Shown here: positions 44,651-57,474 of the stretch, piece after piece
Position numbering within the stretch: the first letter of the stretch is position 1
Layout: every line of letters starts with the position of its first letter
Source: Dromiciops gliroides
Lineage: Eukaryota; Chordata; Mammalia; Microbiotheria; Microbiotheriidae
Direction: 5' to 3'
Length of the DNA: 64,000 bases
Assembly: GCF_019393635.1 (NCBI RefSeq)
Contig: NC_057864.1
Location: forward strand, 443,928,822 to 443,992,821
Program-made: the position numbers and the translations under genes
The notes under the pieces: generated by a model
Told to the model about the DNA's origin: nothing
Database searches by the model: none
The model's input: only the letters and a program-made list of their open reading frames with translations

Positions 44651-44974
44651 TACACATAGATGCTGGCCACTAGGCATACCTCAGGGAGTGGTCAAGGGCT
44701 CACTACTTTTCTCTCCTAAGTTGATTTACAAACAAGGTTACATAGTGGGTCCACTTAACATGGCTCAATTTTTTTTTAAAGCTCTGTAGGCCTTTTCCTC
44801 CCATCCCATAACTGTTAAATGACCCTGGGATTTTTGAGGACCACTCTCTAATTATAGATTTGGACCAGATTTTTTGGGGGGAGGTATCCACAACAGCCAT
44901 AGATAACTAAGTTCCAGCAAGAACTGGGGTTCAAGGCATCTTCTGGTCCATTACAGGTCCTTGGCAATTATTCT

Positions 44975-46180
44975 GCAGGGCACTCAAGCATACAAGTATG
45001 TATGCTGGTGTGATTATCATTGAAGCACAAGCACACAGGACAACCTTTAGATAAATAGGAGATAATCTCAGAAGGAAGACTTTGTGATGAAGGACAACTG
45101 GGAAAGGCTTATTACAGGAGGTGAGACTCTAGCTGAGACCTGAAGGAAGACTGGTAGAAGGAATGAGGTGCGAGACCCTTCTGGACAAGGGACAAAGCCA
45201 ATGAAAGTGCCTGGAGTCAGCAGTGGAGTGTCCTGTTGGTGGAACAGCAAGGAGGCCAGTGTTAGTAGATGGCAGAAGACATGGAGAAGAATAGAAAGGG
45301 AGGAAGGGACCAGTTTATGAAGGACTTTAAAAGCCAAACAGAAGAGTTTACATTTGATCCTGGAAGCAATAGAGAACCATTGATGTTCCTGACTAGGGGT
45401 GTAACATGGTCAGACCTGGACTTTAGGGAGATCAATGGACCAGAGTTGGAAGAGATGAGACAGGGAGATCAACCAGCTGGCTATTGCCATAGCCCAGATG
45501 TGAGGTGATGAGGGCATAAACTAGGAAGAGAGAAGGGGACGTATAGCAGTATTGTTACAAAAGCAGAAAGGAAAGGGCTTGGCAGTGGTTGGCTACGGGG
45601 GTGACAGTGAGAGAGAGTGAACAATCAAGGGGGACACCCGAATGCCAAGCCTGGGTGACGGTGAGGATGGTAATACTTTCAACAGTAAGAGGGAAATTAG
45701 GAAAAGAGGTGGGTTTGGGGGGAAGGTAATGAGTTCAGTTTTGGACAGGTTGAGTTTAAGATTTCTATGGGACATGTGGTTTGAAATATCTAGTAGGAAG
45801 TTTGAGATGTGAGCCTGGAGGTCAGCAGAGAGGTTATGGCTGGAAAGATGATGGTGAGAATTATCAGCATAGAGATGATAATTAAATTCATGGGAACTGA
45901 TAAGATCTCCAAGTGAATAGAGAGAGGAGGAAGAGACCAGGAAGAGAGCCTTCAGAGACATACACAGTTTTCCAGGCTAATAGAGCAAAGGAGATTGAGA
46001 AGGAATGGTCAGAGTGGAGAAGGTAGTGTCATGCAAACTTAGAGAAAAGAGAGAATCCCTTGACAGTCTCAAAGGCTACAGAGAGCTCAAGAAGGATGAA
46101 GCCTGAGAAAAGGCCAGGAGATTTGGCAATGAAGAGATTAGCCAGCTGGTGTAATGGATAGTGTGGGATTGAGAATCAAG
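44975..46180 (-). mobile_element. CR1/L2-clade LINE, about 1.2 kb, antisense
   Basis: From the 3' side: gagacctgaaggaagactgg, gtgcctggagtcagcagtgg, ttatgaaggactttaaaagc, agaaccattgatgttcctga, tggctattgccatagcccag, atggtaatactttcaacagt, gaattatcagcatagagatg, agggagacttcaggaat-like text and ctttgccaatgaagagatt-like text. It is the longest such copy inside an intron of the gene. It is dead. Confidence 0.7.
45593..45961 (-). pseudogene. LINE reverse-transcriptase remnant with broken catalytic motif
   Basis: A 122-codon minus frame containing LGDLISSHEFNYHLYADNSH and RNLKLNLSKTELITFPPNP. This is the RT palm of CR1/L2-type LINEs. The catalytic motif YADD reads YADN, so the second metal-binding Asp is lost. 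Upstream frames are closed. It is an old, inactive copy. Confidence 0.75.
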
Positions 46181-46189
46181 TAAGATTTA

Positions 46190-46310
46190 TTCAAAATGGG
46201 GAAGCTAATAGCATCTACCTTCCGAGGTTGTTGTGAGGATAAAATGAGATAAAATTTGTAAAATGGTTTGCAAATATTAAAGTGCTATACAAATGTTATT
46301 TTATAAATAT
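46190..46310 (+). mobile_element. THER/MIR-type 3' fragment
   Basis: gttgttgtgaggataaaatg, gtaaaatggtttgcaaatat and gtgctatacaaatgttattt. Confidence 0.7.
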
Positions 46311-46340
46311 ATAATTTATTCACATGTGATTTCCATAATT

Positions 46341-46408
46341 TATACATATACATAATATATATGTACATATAATATGTACTTATACACACACATAAACACA
46401 TACATCCA
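46341..46408. repeat. (TA)/(CA)-rich low-complexity sequence
   Basis: catatacataatatatatg and acacacacataaacacatac. Confidence 0.85.
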
Positions 46409-47399
46409 TGTAGCATTCAGTCTACCATTCTACTCTCTTCTGTCTCTGCACTTCCCACAGAAGTTGACAAATTGTTAGGTCAGGAAGGCATCCTCTCAGG
46501 GAAATAGGCATTTTGATAAAACCTCCAGAACACCAATTCCCTATCCATTGGGTGCTTTATGAATCAGGGGACAAGGAAGCCAGTCCAATCTACATAAAAT
46601 AGGTGCTGCTTCTACCATACCGTAAGACAAAGAACTCACCCAGAGCACTTGTTTTCCATTCCCCTCCTCCCTTTATTATACCTACATAAGATTATAGCTT
46701 ACAGGGCCTATTTATTCTTCTTCACAGAGAGTCCTAATGAGATTGCTCTCTGTAGTTTTATAGCTTCTGGAATATTGAAAGCTAACTGCAAGAATAGATA
46801 GATGCAAGGGAGAAGTGACAGCTTTGACATTGTGACTTGGGGGAAAACAACAGAAGAATTATAAAACTAGACACAAGAATTAAAAGTACAGTGGCCCAGG
46901 CCCATTTAGTATGGGGGAGAACTATCCCCGTATACCTTAATACCTATTGAAAAGCATCACTACATTAGAATAAGATAATTGGTATTAATTAGGAATATGG
47001 GCTAATAAGATTTAGAGATGAAAAGGACCTTAGATATCTTGTTGTCCAAAACCCTCTTTTTTCTGATTTGGCAACTCAGGGCCCCAAGAATTGAAGTGAA
47101 TTGCCCAATGTCACATTTGCTTCTTCCCCTCCAAATCCAGCTAACTCTGAGTTATCAAGAAAATATTGTTATATTCACTATATTAATACCTCCCCTAAAA
47201 TTTAGTGTTCAAAGAGGTCATTCTTTTTTTTTTAGAGGTCGTTTTTAATTACATAGCAAACACTCCTCCAATTCTCCCATGATAATGGATAAATGAAATC
47301 TCAAAAATATATTTCTGTATATTCTCTAAATGGCTCATTATATCTCCAAACACTTCCTAGCTATTACAAATGACACATTGCTAACTAATTTGTGATATA

Positions 47400-47575
47400 A
47401 GGGGGAAAATCATTAGCTCCAAAGTCAGAAGACTTGGGTTCAAATCAGATCCCTCTTCGGATACTTCATACCAGTCTGACTGAACACATAATTTCATTTC
47501 CCTGGACCTTAGTTTTCCTCATCTTTAAAATAGGAGATTTGGACTAGATGTCTTCCGAGGTCACTTCTAGCTCAG
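47400..47575 (+). mobile_element. MIR-type SINE
   Basis: aaagtcagaagacttgggtt, caaatcagatccctcttcgg and cagttttcctcatctttaaa-type text. It ends about 200 bp before exon 4. Confidence 0.7.
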
Positions 47576-47778
47576 CAGAACGAATTAAGTTCCCAAGATG
47601 TAATGAGCTGCCTCAGAAGAGTAGACCTTTCTCCCTCACTAGGAGTCCTGAAACAGGGTCTAGGTGCCCTTCTGTTGGGGATGGGTTGGGTTCTGTGGCC
47701 TCTGAGGCGCTTGCCTGCTCCGAGGTTCAGTTGACGGTGGTTGATTGGTTCCCATTACCTCTTGTGTTCTGCCATTAG

Positions 47779-48387
<609 letters not shown>

Positions 48388-50564
48388 TAAGTTGAGAGAT
48401 TCGGCAAATTAAATTTCGTGGCTTGCTAGAAAACAGCTGGTCTGCTTCTGATTTGATAAAACGGGATTCTGATGCCTGTCTTTTCTCGTCAGCTGAGTGA
48501 TGGGGAGAGGAGGTGGCTGTTGAATCTCATTGGTGTTAGAGGTCAGGGGGTTACCCGTCGAACTTTTGCAGTAGGAAGTTATTCTCCAGAGTGGTAGTTA
48601 ATAGAGTTTGGACTTGCTGCTTAAAGTGGGTCCAGGAATCATCTCAGACACGTTAGCCATCAGCTACTGAACCCTCTCTTAAGTGTCAGGTGCATGAGTG
48701 ATAGCTGTTAGAGGTGGATATAACTGGCAGAAGTCACGTAGAAATGAGCGCAGAGCAGCACAGTCTGAGACGAAGGGGAGCAGCTGAGACGTGGAGCTAA
48801 AGCTGGCCAAGAATCCCTTCCTTTCACAGTGTACCCCAATGAGGGACCATCCATCCAACCTTTCCTCCAAAACCTCCTTCCAGTACTTTAGAGAAGTACT
48901 TGTTCAGGTAATGTGTGACAACTGCCAAGGTGCTCGGGCTTGGCAGAGGCACATGAAAGGCTAGAGTGACAACAGGTATCCAGAGACTCCTGTTTGGGAG
49001 CCAGGCACATGGCCAGGCCTCAAGCTGTAGCCAAGGTCGGCCGCCTCCCCGGAGAGCACATTTACATCAATTTTGTGACATCTTTTGATTCCTGGGGTCA
49101 CTCTTGAACTCATGTTGCTTCAACTTATAACACTCTTTGAGGACTGGGCGGCCCAATGGAGAAGACCAAGGCACATTCTTAAAGAAAATGAAAAAAAAAA
49201 ACTGTTACGTAGAAAAAAGAAGAAAGATTTTGTTTCATATTGCTCCAGGAGGTAAAATTAGGACTGACGGGTAGGAATTCCAGGAAGAACCTAAGAGTCG
49301 TTGGTAGTGGCAAGATGATAAATTTGTTCTTGTCTCCCAGACCCATTGGGCAGTATGGCTTTGTAAGAAATGGGAGGTAAGGCAGAGAGTGGGGGGAAGG
49401 CGGAAAGGGAAGGAGAGATCCTAGTCACAATAAAAAAAATACTGCCTTAGGAAGTTATTCCTGCTGTGTCCACAAGTGGAAATGCCAACAGCTTGGGAAT
49501 TTCATCAAGCAGCCATGATGGGCAGTGGGCAAAACTATATGTAGAGGGCAGGATGGCAGCCAGGCATTTTTGAGCTCATGAAAGAATATTCATCTATTAT
49601 TAATCATCCATTCATTCCCCTGCTTCCCAACGCCAAGTACCAACTCCTCAGCCTCCCCTTAAAAATGATTCATCTCAGGGATTCTGGCTTGTAGTAAAGC
49701 CCGCACTCTTGTGTCCTCCGCACAGCTCCGTGGAGAAATCTCCCTCCTTTTCTCATTCTGCTCCAATTGGATTTTCCTAAGCAGTCTCTCTTGTTTCCAC
49801 ATGGAAACCGTGGTGGAGTAGAATGGGTGGGTTAGAGAACAACTGTGTGGCAATCCGTCTCATCGGCCATCACTTCATCTGTCAGGGCATAGGCCTAAAT
49901 CAGGGACAAGATAGGGTAGGTACCAGTGGAGGAGTTGGCCTGGAAAATCAGGGATGTTCCCTTGGGGCAGATGGAGGCTACATGGCCCACAAACCCAACA
50001 CCGCAGGGGCTGGAAAAGCCACTAGACCAGAAAAAGGTCTTCTGAGAGTCTTGCAAAGTTCAGAAAGAAAAATAAAAAAGATTTAAATGTTTAAGCATTA
50101 CATAAGAAAAAAAAAACATATGAAAGGAATCCAAGAGATAGATCCAGAATAGCACATCCTTTTTCTTTGTCCGGCCAAGCTAGAATCACAGGCCTCAGCA
50201 TTTTATTTCAGGCTGCTCCTGTGGGACTGACCTCTTTTTATGCTTCAATTGCATAGCTAAGGTAACTTTTTTTTTTTTTCCCTGAACGATCTACAGCAGA
50301 TTGTCCTGGCAGATCTTTTGGGGTTTTTTCGAGACTCGGTCTCTCCATCTTTCTTCAACTGGAAATCCAGCAACTGCTCATGATCCTGATGCCAGTGCCA
50401 GTTGGCACAGAAGTAGCTTCATTTTTCTGACCTGGGCTGATCTGTCCCCTTGGCAGCCTGGTGGCCTGGAGGCTCACTCTATGGGTGCCAGACTTGGATG
50501 CCTGATAGCCTTTAGTCTCACTGCAGCTCTAGTGATCCAGGGATCTGTAACATCAGGAACTATA

Positions 50565-50690
50565 GGCAGCCGGGTGCTACTGTGGACTGGAACACTGGGC
50601 CTGGAGTCAGTAAGGCACAAGTTCAAATCTTGCTGTTTCCTTGCCATATGACCCCAGAAAAGTCATCTTTCTCAAAGGCTTTGAGGATAG
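50565..50690 (+). mobile_element. Degraded tRNA-derived SINE
   Basis: taggcagccgggtgctactg, ggcctggagtcagtaaggca and agttcaaatcttgctgtttc. Confidence 0.65.
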
Positions 50691-50724
50691 TTGACCCAGC
50701 TGGGTTCAGAGAGAAATTCTTCCC

Positions 50725-50885
50725 CTAAAGAATCACAGATATAGAACTGAAAGGTCATTTGCTCCAGCCTGCTCATTTTGCATGTAAGAAAACCGAGGCT
50801 CAGAGGTTCCTCAAGGTCACACAGGCAATTCAGGTCCTCTGAATCCAAATCTAGCATTCTTTCCGTAGTACCCTGGTACCTCCCT
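50725..50885 (-). mobile_element. MIR-type SINE
   Basis: tagaactgaaaggtcatttg, gtaagaaaaccgaggctcag and tcaaggtcacacaggcaatt. Confidence 0.65.
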
Positions 50886-51252
50886 TGAAGATCCTTAATA
50901 ATTCAGAAAGGTTAAGTGATGCTCATCATACTTTTTGTGTGTGTGTCTGTAAAGATTTCTAACTAAACTGATTAAACCGACCACAGATTTGATGCTTTTA
51001 AGGGCAGACTCTCAGCTCTCCAGAAAACTCAACTGTCCAGAACAATCCTTTTTCCAAATGCTCCGTAGAACTGCTGTAGCGAATTCAGTCATGCAGTTTT
51101 AGCCTTCTTTGACTTTCTGGGCATGACCAGTCTTTAAGTGGGGATTCTAGTGGTGCTTTACTCATTGAAGGATGACCATTTATAAAAAGATATGACCGTT
51201 GACTGCTAATTAAAAAAAAAAAAAAGCAAGCATTCTCAAAGAAGCTTCTTTT

Positions 51253-51397
51253 TTTTTTTTGGCGGGGCAATGAGGGTTAAGTGACTTGCCCAGGGTCACA
51301 CAGCTAGTATGTGTCAGGTGTCTGAGGCCGGATTTGAACTCAGGTCCTCCTGACTCCAGGGCCGGTGCTCTATCCACTGTGCCACCTAGCTGCCCCC
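51253..51397 (-). mobile_element. tRNA-derived SINE, short form, well-preserved
   Basis: Reversed copy with gtatgtgtcaggtgtctgag, flanked by the 14-bp duplication aagaagcttctttt at 51,239-51,252 and 51,398-51,411. Confidence 0.93.
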
Positions 51398-52049
51398 AAG
51401 AAGCTTCTTTTGAAAGTACTTTTCCAACAGTGGGAGTTTGATTGTGAGCTTTGTCCCAGCGGGTGTTCAGAAAGGGACATTTACGCTTCTTGGAGACCTC
51501 GGGCCCAGAAACAAGAGGAAACTTGTCAGTGAGCAGAATCCAACGGCAGTGGAAACAAAGCTGAGCTTGTCACCCCTTCAGCTCCCTTTTCTATCCTCCC
51601 CAGCTCTGGCCGAGACCTGACTTTTTTTCATGCGTGTACACTTTGGTTTTCAAATTAGAAACTTATGAAGCAGGCTCTCTGGGGAGCTTAAAGTTACTCT
51701 GACAATTTGGAGAGACCGCCAGCCGCTGACTGAACTTTTGAGACTGTTAGTTGATCCCCGTGCTAGGCATGCTGTAGAGGGGCTTTCTCTTTGGGATGAC
51801 TTGAACTAGATGGCCTCTGGCCTTCCATGATCTTACTAAGTACCTTTAACTTGTCTAGCCCTCAGCTTCCCCATCTATAAGGCCAGGAAGGAGGCTATAC
51901 TAGAAGACATCAGAGGCTCTTTCCAGTCCTAAGTCTGCAGTCCTAAATTTCTCGACTCTCCTATTGCTTAAATTGGAATGATAGCATTTCATCAATATCT
52001 TTCCACCCTCAATTTGCAACTCTGCCATAGGAAGAGGATAGTGCTTAAA

Positions 52050-52205
52050 TTCAGACATACCTGTGTGACCCTGGGCAAGTCACTTAACCTTACTTGCCTC
52101 AATTTCTTCATCTGAGAAATGGACTGGAGAAAGAAATGGCAAACCACTCTAGTACCTTTGCCAAGAAAATCTCAAACGGGTCACGAAGAGTAAGCACAAC
52201 AACAA
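52050..52205 (+). mobile_element. tRNA-derived SINE, long form, 3' part
   Basis: tgtgtgaccctgggcaagtc, tttcttcatctgagaaatgg and agtacctttgccaagaaaat. The head is missing. Confidence 0.8.
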
Positions 52206-53399
52206 TTATATCCTTTCAAAGACGATCACTTTTTCATCCACTGGGACTCCTGTCCCTCGTCTCTTGGGCACACCCCCAAGACAACATTCTTTTTCTCTGT
52301 CTGTAAAGGAAGCTTGACAAAACAATGCTACATCTGCTGCTGAGGTCCCTTCTTTATGGCATTTCTCTTGGTGGGTGAGATCTGAGGCCTAGGTTCTGTC
52401 TCAGGGAGGATGAGGTTAAAGCCTTGGACTCGTGTGTTCTTCCTGTCCTAGACATTTTCCCCCAAATTAATCAAGGGCCAGCAGGATATTTTTAGGGGAG
52501 GGCGGTGAGCAGAGTGGGGAGGGTGTGCTCCAGCAAAAGATTTCCTTCTAATACTCTTCACCTCTTTAAAGTAAAGTGCTCATTATGCTGTGAACATTTG
52601 TGCTTGACTAGGGAGACAGAAGGACCAGTAGTTGTTGTACAAGTTTTTATTCATGTTATTTAAAACACAACGGACAGTGTAAAAGCTTAGATTCTCAGGC
52701 AGTGTGTGTGTTTACTTTTGTGGTTAATAGTAATCCAATATGGATATTTTGGTACCCCTCCCAAATATAAATAAAAGAATAAGGTACTGGGAGACCCCAA
52801 GATCAGCACACGTGTGAGGGATCAGAATCTAAATATATTTTGGATTTGAGGGATTATTAGGGAGGAAATGGAGCTGCCGTTAGTGGTTGGCTTCTGTGGT
52901 GTTTGTTAAAAGGGGCTTTGATGAGAGTGAAAGGTTCTGGACAGTGATCTTGTCTGTTTGGACAGCTGCCTCCTGGGCAGGGACCAGGAATGGCGACTTC
53001 CCTTCCTGACCTCCACTCATGGCCCTCACCTGATATGGAGGCTCTGACGTGGCCCCTTTGTGTTATGTTCACCTTAGAATGCAAGGGCCAATCATTAATG
53101 GAGGGGGAAAGTAGCCATTTTAACTAGAGCTGGTATGAACATCTGTCCAAAGAACTGATGAGAGGCTCGGAGGATAATAATCTAGTGTTTGTCATTGTGC
53201 CCTAGCCTAGACATTGTATTATATAACATGCTCTAATCCCTCAAAGAATACTTGTCTTCCTACCACCTTCAGCAATTGACTCAGGGTCTTCTTCATCTAA
53301 TCATCCTTCGTTCCCAGCTGCTTTGTAATAGTCGTATTTGTGTCTGTCTAATATCCTTTCCTCATAGTTTTGCCATGATGACCCATGTTCAAAATCACC

Positions 53400-53510
53400 C
53401 ATTCATAGGATTGTAGATTAGAGCAAGAAGGGATTATAGAGGTTGTTCAGTTTAACCCCCTAATTTTATAGATGAGGAGACTGAGTTGGAGAGGTGGTAT
53501 GTTATTTTTG
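53400..53510 (-). mobile_element. MIR-type SINE fragment
   Basis: gagcaagaagggattataga and attttatagatgaggagact. Confidence 0.6.
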
Positions 53511-53589
53511 ATTAACCCTTTCTATCTGCCTCACCACATTTAGTTAGCCATCATTTCCACTGACCCAACCCTCCCCTAGTTTGAACCCT

Positions 53590-53960
53590 TGTTAATTGAG
53601 CTCTCTTCCTCCTACAACACCCCTGCCATTTTTTAATGCGCAGTTTTGATCACAGCACTCTATCGTTCAAAAGTCATCAGTCACTCCCCATTATCTACCG
53701 TATAAAGTCTAACCCTGACATTCAGACTGGCTCCAACCTGTCTTTCTGACTCTTATCTAAAACACTACTTTATTTCCAGACCAGCTAAACTCGACTACTC
53801 ATCCCCTGAATGTCCAATGTTTTCTTAACTCCCTGTTCATAGCCTTCCTTATGCCTGAATGAGGTATCCTTTCCTTCTCTCCCCGACCTCTCCTCCTCAT
53901 CCTTTAAGGCCTAGTTCGGATGACATGTTCTTCATGAAGCCTTTACTAATGCATCTCCCC
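53590..53960 (+). mobile_element. L2-type LINE 3' UTR
   Basis: cactccccattatctaccgt, attcagactggctccaacct, ctttaaggcctagttcggat and ttcttcatgaagcctttact follow the L2 3' UTR order. Confidence 0.6.
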
Positions 53961-54059
53961 CGCCCGGCTAGCAAGTGACATTTTACTGGGCATTTGCTTT
54001 AATAATTTATTTATATTAGAGACAAATTTAAACTATGTTTCTAAAGATGCTAATATTTA

Positions 54060-54215
54060 GGCTTGATATCAAGGGAAAAAAACAAACTTCCTAATAGTTA
54101 TGGCTTTCCAAAAGGAAAATAGTTTGCCCCTGGTGGTAATGGGTTCTTCTTCATTGGAGGTCTTTAAACAAAAACTAGATGGTACCTTGTCAGATATATT
54201 GTAGTGAGATTTTTT
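54060..54215 (-). mobile_element. CR1/L3-type 3' end fragment, antisense
   Basis: aaacttcctaatagttatgg, ttcattggaggtctttaaac and gatatattgtagtgag. Confidence 0.6.
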
Positions 54216-54234
54216 TCTTAGCCCACATAGGAAT

Positions 54235-54380
54235 GTCTGTATGTGTGCATATATACACATATGCATATATTGTGTACACATGTGCACCTATATGTACACA
54301 TGTATACATAGAGATATGTGACAACATGCATTCCTATATTTCATACATTCATATCTATGTGTATTTGTATATACACATAA
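54235..54380. repeat. (ATGT/ACAC)n low-complexity array
   Basis: tatgtgtgcatatatacaca, catatgcatatattgtgtac and related alternating steps. Confidence 0.85.
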
Positions 54381-54749
54381 AACAGACATAGCCCACTCCT
54401 CTCCAGGGCTACTTCCCAATTCTCACACACAACTCTCATTAGCAGGCCAGCTCCCAAGCAGGTTTCTAGTACTTCTTCTCATGAGCCCCTACTCATGTGT
54501 TTCACCTGAACAATTTGCCATGCAGACTTAGATTTTATAAAAGGTATTTATAGTAAGAACCATTTCTACAAAAGCATTTCCCCCTAAGCAGGGGGCATAC
54601 TTTCCCCTTACACATAAAGTCCTTGGGGAAGGTAGGCTCAAACGAGGGCCACTGGTAGTATATATGTGTGGCACCCAACTACTGATTATTGACCATTTTT
54701 TCCTGCTTCATGGAGTCTTCATAGAGTTCCCCTTAAGAATAGTGCTTTT

Positions 54750-54902
54750 GGGGGGCAGCTAGGTGGCACAGTGGATAAAGCACCGGCCCTGGATTCAGGA
54801 GGACCTGAGTTCAAATCTGGCCTCAGACACTTGACACTTGCTAGCTGTGTGACCCTGGGCAAGTCACTTAACCCCCATTGCCCCGCAAAAAAAAGATAAA
54901 AA
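54750..54902 (+). mobile_element. tRNA-derived SINE, short form, very well preserved
   Basis: gggggcagctaggtggcaca through gagttcaaatctggcctcag to an A-rich tail. It is flanked by the perfect 15-bp duplication aagaatagtgctttt at 54,735-54,749 and 54,903-54,917. Confidence 0.95.
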
Positions 54903-55524
54903 AAGAATAGTGCTTTTCTCAGTTCCAAGGATCTCATTCTCTCCTCTTAGAAGGAGGTCACTTTCCCTGAAGCAGAGACCTCCCTTGGGTAGTTGTCTAT
55001 CAAGGGAGATCAAGCGAGAAAAATTTTAAAAATCAACTCTTCCTCACAAGTGATTCTCTCTCAGGGACTTGACTCATTCTCCTCTAACACTGGACTGCTT
55101 GATTCTGAATTAGCCTGCTCTTTTATACACACTAGGTCCAGGGGTAGGACGTGACTTTTTTCAGCCAATCACAGGATCTTTCCTGATGGCCATCATTTGT
55201 CTTTTCACCTAGTGTCCCCCAAAATCCCATAATCCTTTCAGATTAATTAAGGGTTTGTCTATACATTAGGATAAGGTTATAGGAAAATCCCTTAATATCC
55301 AGTTGGTTGGCTCTGTTGATCGATTCCATTTAAAGTGAACACAAATTATGTTGAGAATTAAATCCTCCCTTTAGAGAGAGAATCATCCTTCTCATCAAAA
55401 AACAACGGTAATCATTCCCTCTTTGATGTACTTGCTTTCCTTTGCTGTGATTTAGTTCAGCGAGTTAGAACTTTGGGGCAGCCGAGTTACTTTTTGGGGG
55501 CACCACAGAGTGGTCTGCAGAAGA

Positions 55525-55665
55525 CAGTTGTTCATCCTTCCTTCTTGAAGAGCACCAGTGAATCAGGAAGGCGACATCTTGACTTGTCAGTGTATTGGAT
55601 TTAAGTGAGGCAGGGCTGCACAAAGTCTCCTGAAGCCTGGACGCAGGGACGCGATTAGCCCAAGC
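55525..55665 (+). repeat. Dispersed repeat, 'gaggacca' family copy
   Basis: gttgttcatccttccttctt, cgacatcttgacttgtcagt and gaggcagggctgcacaaagt align with 31,607-31,765. Confidence 0.55.
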
Positions 55666-56184
55666 TGACTTTGGTGAGAAAGCTCATACCTGTCTCAGGG
55701 AGAGAAAGGATCTTCGGTAGATGCTCCCAAATGGGAGAAGTCAGCCAGAATCCACCTGACAGCAGGACAGGGAAGAGAAATAACAGGAGAGACACAGCGG
55801 CAACAGCCAGATTAGCCATTCAGAAAGAAAAGGCCTTGTCAGTATTGTCAAGGAGAGCAGACACATGAATGTAGAACCAGCCTGCTGGATCGTGCAGTTG
55901 TACCCCAGGGGCTATTCAAACATCTGGCCGCTTCTACTGTGTTGTTTGCAGAGTCTAAAAGGAACCAGCATGGATGATAGCTGGAAACCATCCCCCACGC
56001 CCAGGTACCACCTCCTGTCCCCACCCCCAGCAGCTCAGGGTGAACACAATGAGGGAGGGTATCCCCCTGGGCCACCACCCAAGGTGGTGACACTTCTCCT
56101 GATGAAGACCTTATTTCCACTGATGTGTTTTATTGTCACAACCTTAGTTACCAGAGGTAGAAACACTTAAGTATGTTTACCAGG

Positions 56185-56345
56185 TGGCAGAGTGGGGAAC
56201 AGCACCAGCTTTGGAAATAAAAGGACCGGGATTCAAATCCTAAAGCTCTGTCTGCCTCAGTTTCCTCCTTTGTAAAATGAATGGGTTGGACAAGATTACC
56301 TGATTTCCAAGAACCTTTCTAGCTCTAAATCAATCTTGAAAATAG
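56185..56345 (+). mobile_element. MIR-type SINE fragment
   Basis: gggattcaaatcctaaagct, ctcagtttcctcctttgtaa and aaccttt-ctagctc text. Confidence 0.65.
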
Positions 56346-56455
56346 ATTCCAGAAAGTAGATCCCCCTTGGCCAGGTGGAAAGAAGGCTTTCTACTGCCTT
56401 GAAATTCGGGGTGGGGGAGGGATGTTGAGCTCAACAGTAGTTTCACATTGTAGGG

Positions 56456-56658
56456 CAGAGCTTCCTAACTTTGGGTCTGACAAGTTTTCATTTGGATACC
56501 TGCATTTTTACATAATTGCTTTCCTTTGTAATCCTCCCAATTTTATTTAATGCTTTTAAAAACATTCTCCTAAAATAGATTCCATAGACATCACCAAACT
56601 GACTGCCGAAAGGGAAGGGGGGAGGCGGGGCATGACACAAAAAGATCAAGAAGCTCTG
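56456..56658. mobile_element. hAT-like MITE with 8-bp duplication
   Basis: The left end cagagcttcctaac and the right end aagaagctctg are imperfect inverted repeats, with the CAG...CTG termini typical of hAT elements. The flanks ttgtaggg (56,448-56,455) and gtgtaggg (56,659-56,666) agree at 7 of 8 bases, as expected for a hAT 8-bp target-site duplication. No transposase frame is present. Related copies lie near 20,510 and 25,600. Confidence 0.78.
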
Positions 56659-56889
56659 GTGTAGGGTGTTAAAGGTTGCCCTTTGGATAGCCATGGAGAA
56701 TCATGGCCCGGATTCTTCTCCACGGAGCCTCGGGGTGGCCTAGAAATGATTCGTGACCTATTGTGGTATTTGTGGATTTGGTCCAATCCTATCAGGTGTC
56801 ATTAAAGGGCTAAAAATCGTCTCTCTTCATTAATGTTTGGTAACTGAATTACTGAGGCTCAGGGTGAGAAAGAGAATTATAAATGCTCT

Positions 56890-57080
56890 CATTTAGATAG
56901 CTTTTTAAGGTTTAGGAAGCACTTTATGCATATTTCATTGGATCTTGGCTTTAAAGCTGTAAGAAATTTTAGAGGCAATTTAGGCAACACCCTCATTTTA
57001 CAGAGAAGAGAACCAAGCCCCAGAGAGTTAAGTGACTTACTTGAAGTCCCACAAGTAGCAAGGGGCAGAGGCAGGATTTG
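56890..57080 (-). mobile_element. MIR-type SINE
   Basis: ggatcttggctttaaagctg, attttacagagaagagaacc, gaggcaggatttgatacaaa. Confidence 0.65.
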
Positions 57081-57084
57081 ATAC

Positions 57085-57205
57085 AAATTAATCAAGCGTT
57101 TAAAAGTGCTTACTATGTGCCAGACACCATACAAGACTGGAAGGAAGGGGAGGGGGCCAAGACAATAAAGAAGTGGTCCCTGCCTTTAAAGACCTTATAT
57201 TCCAT
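57085..57205 (-). mobile_element. CR1/L2-clade LINE 3' end fragment
   Basis: gtgcttactatgtgccagac, accatacaagactgg and gtggtccctgcctttaaaga. Confidence 0.65.
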
Positions 57206-57214
57206 CCAGGGAAG

Positions 57215-57345
57215 CAACATATATACATATAACTATAAACCATATGTGTCTATATGTATATATTATGTATGTGTATATGTCTCTATATAGGCATATAAAT
57301 GTGTGTATGTATATATGTATGTACGTATGTGCGTGTGTATAGCAG
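57215..57345. repeat. (TATG/TGTA)n low-complexity array
   Basis: tatatgtatatattatgtat and tgtatgtacgtatgtgcgtg, immediately after the LINE end. Confidence 0.9.
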
Positions 57346-57474
57346 TACATTGTATGAATGAGGGTCTCGGCCTTTCCCAGTTCTCCCCCTCCCCCAGCTG
57401 CTAATGCATTCTCAGATTCCCTTCCCTCCACTCAGTAAATGTCTGGATTCACTGTGTTTACATCTGGTTTTCCC

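Larger units (their letters stand above)
43367..47778 (+). other. VANGL1: VANGL1 intron 3 (about 4.4 kb)
   Basis: gtaagg at the left and cttgtgttctgccattag at the right. It contains a MIR-type SINE near 44,400, an antisense LINE copy (44,975-46,180) and a tail of AT-rich sequence. 43,380-44,390 and 46,420-47,000 hold nothing I can assign. Confidence 0.93.

Noticed and set aside
55865..56170. 101-codon plus frame with Pro-rich stretch
   Set aside because: No family recognised, no good splice sites, and an antisense frame of similar length overlaps it.
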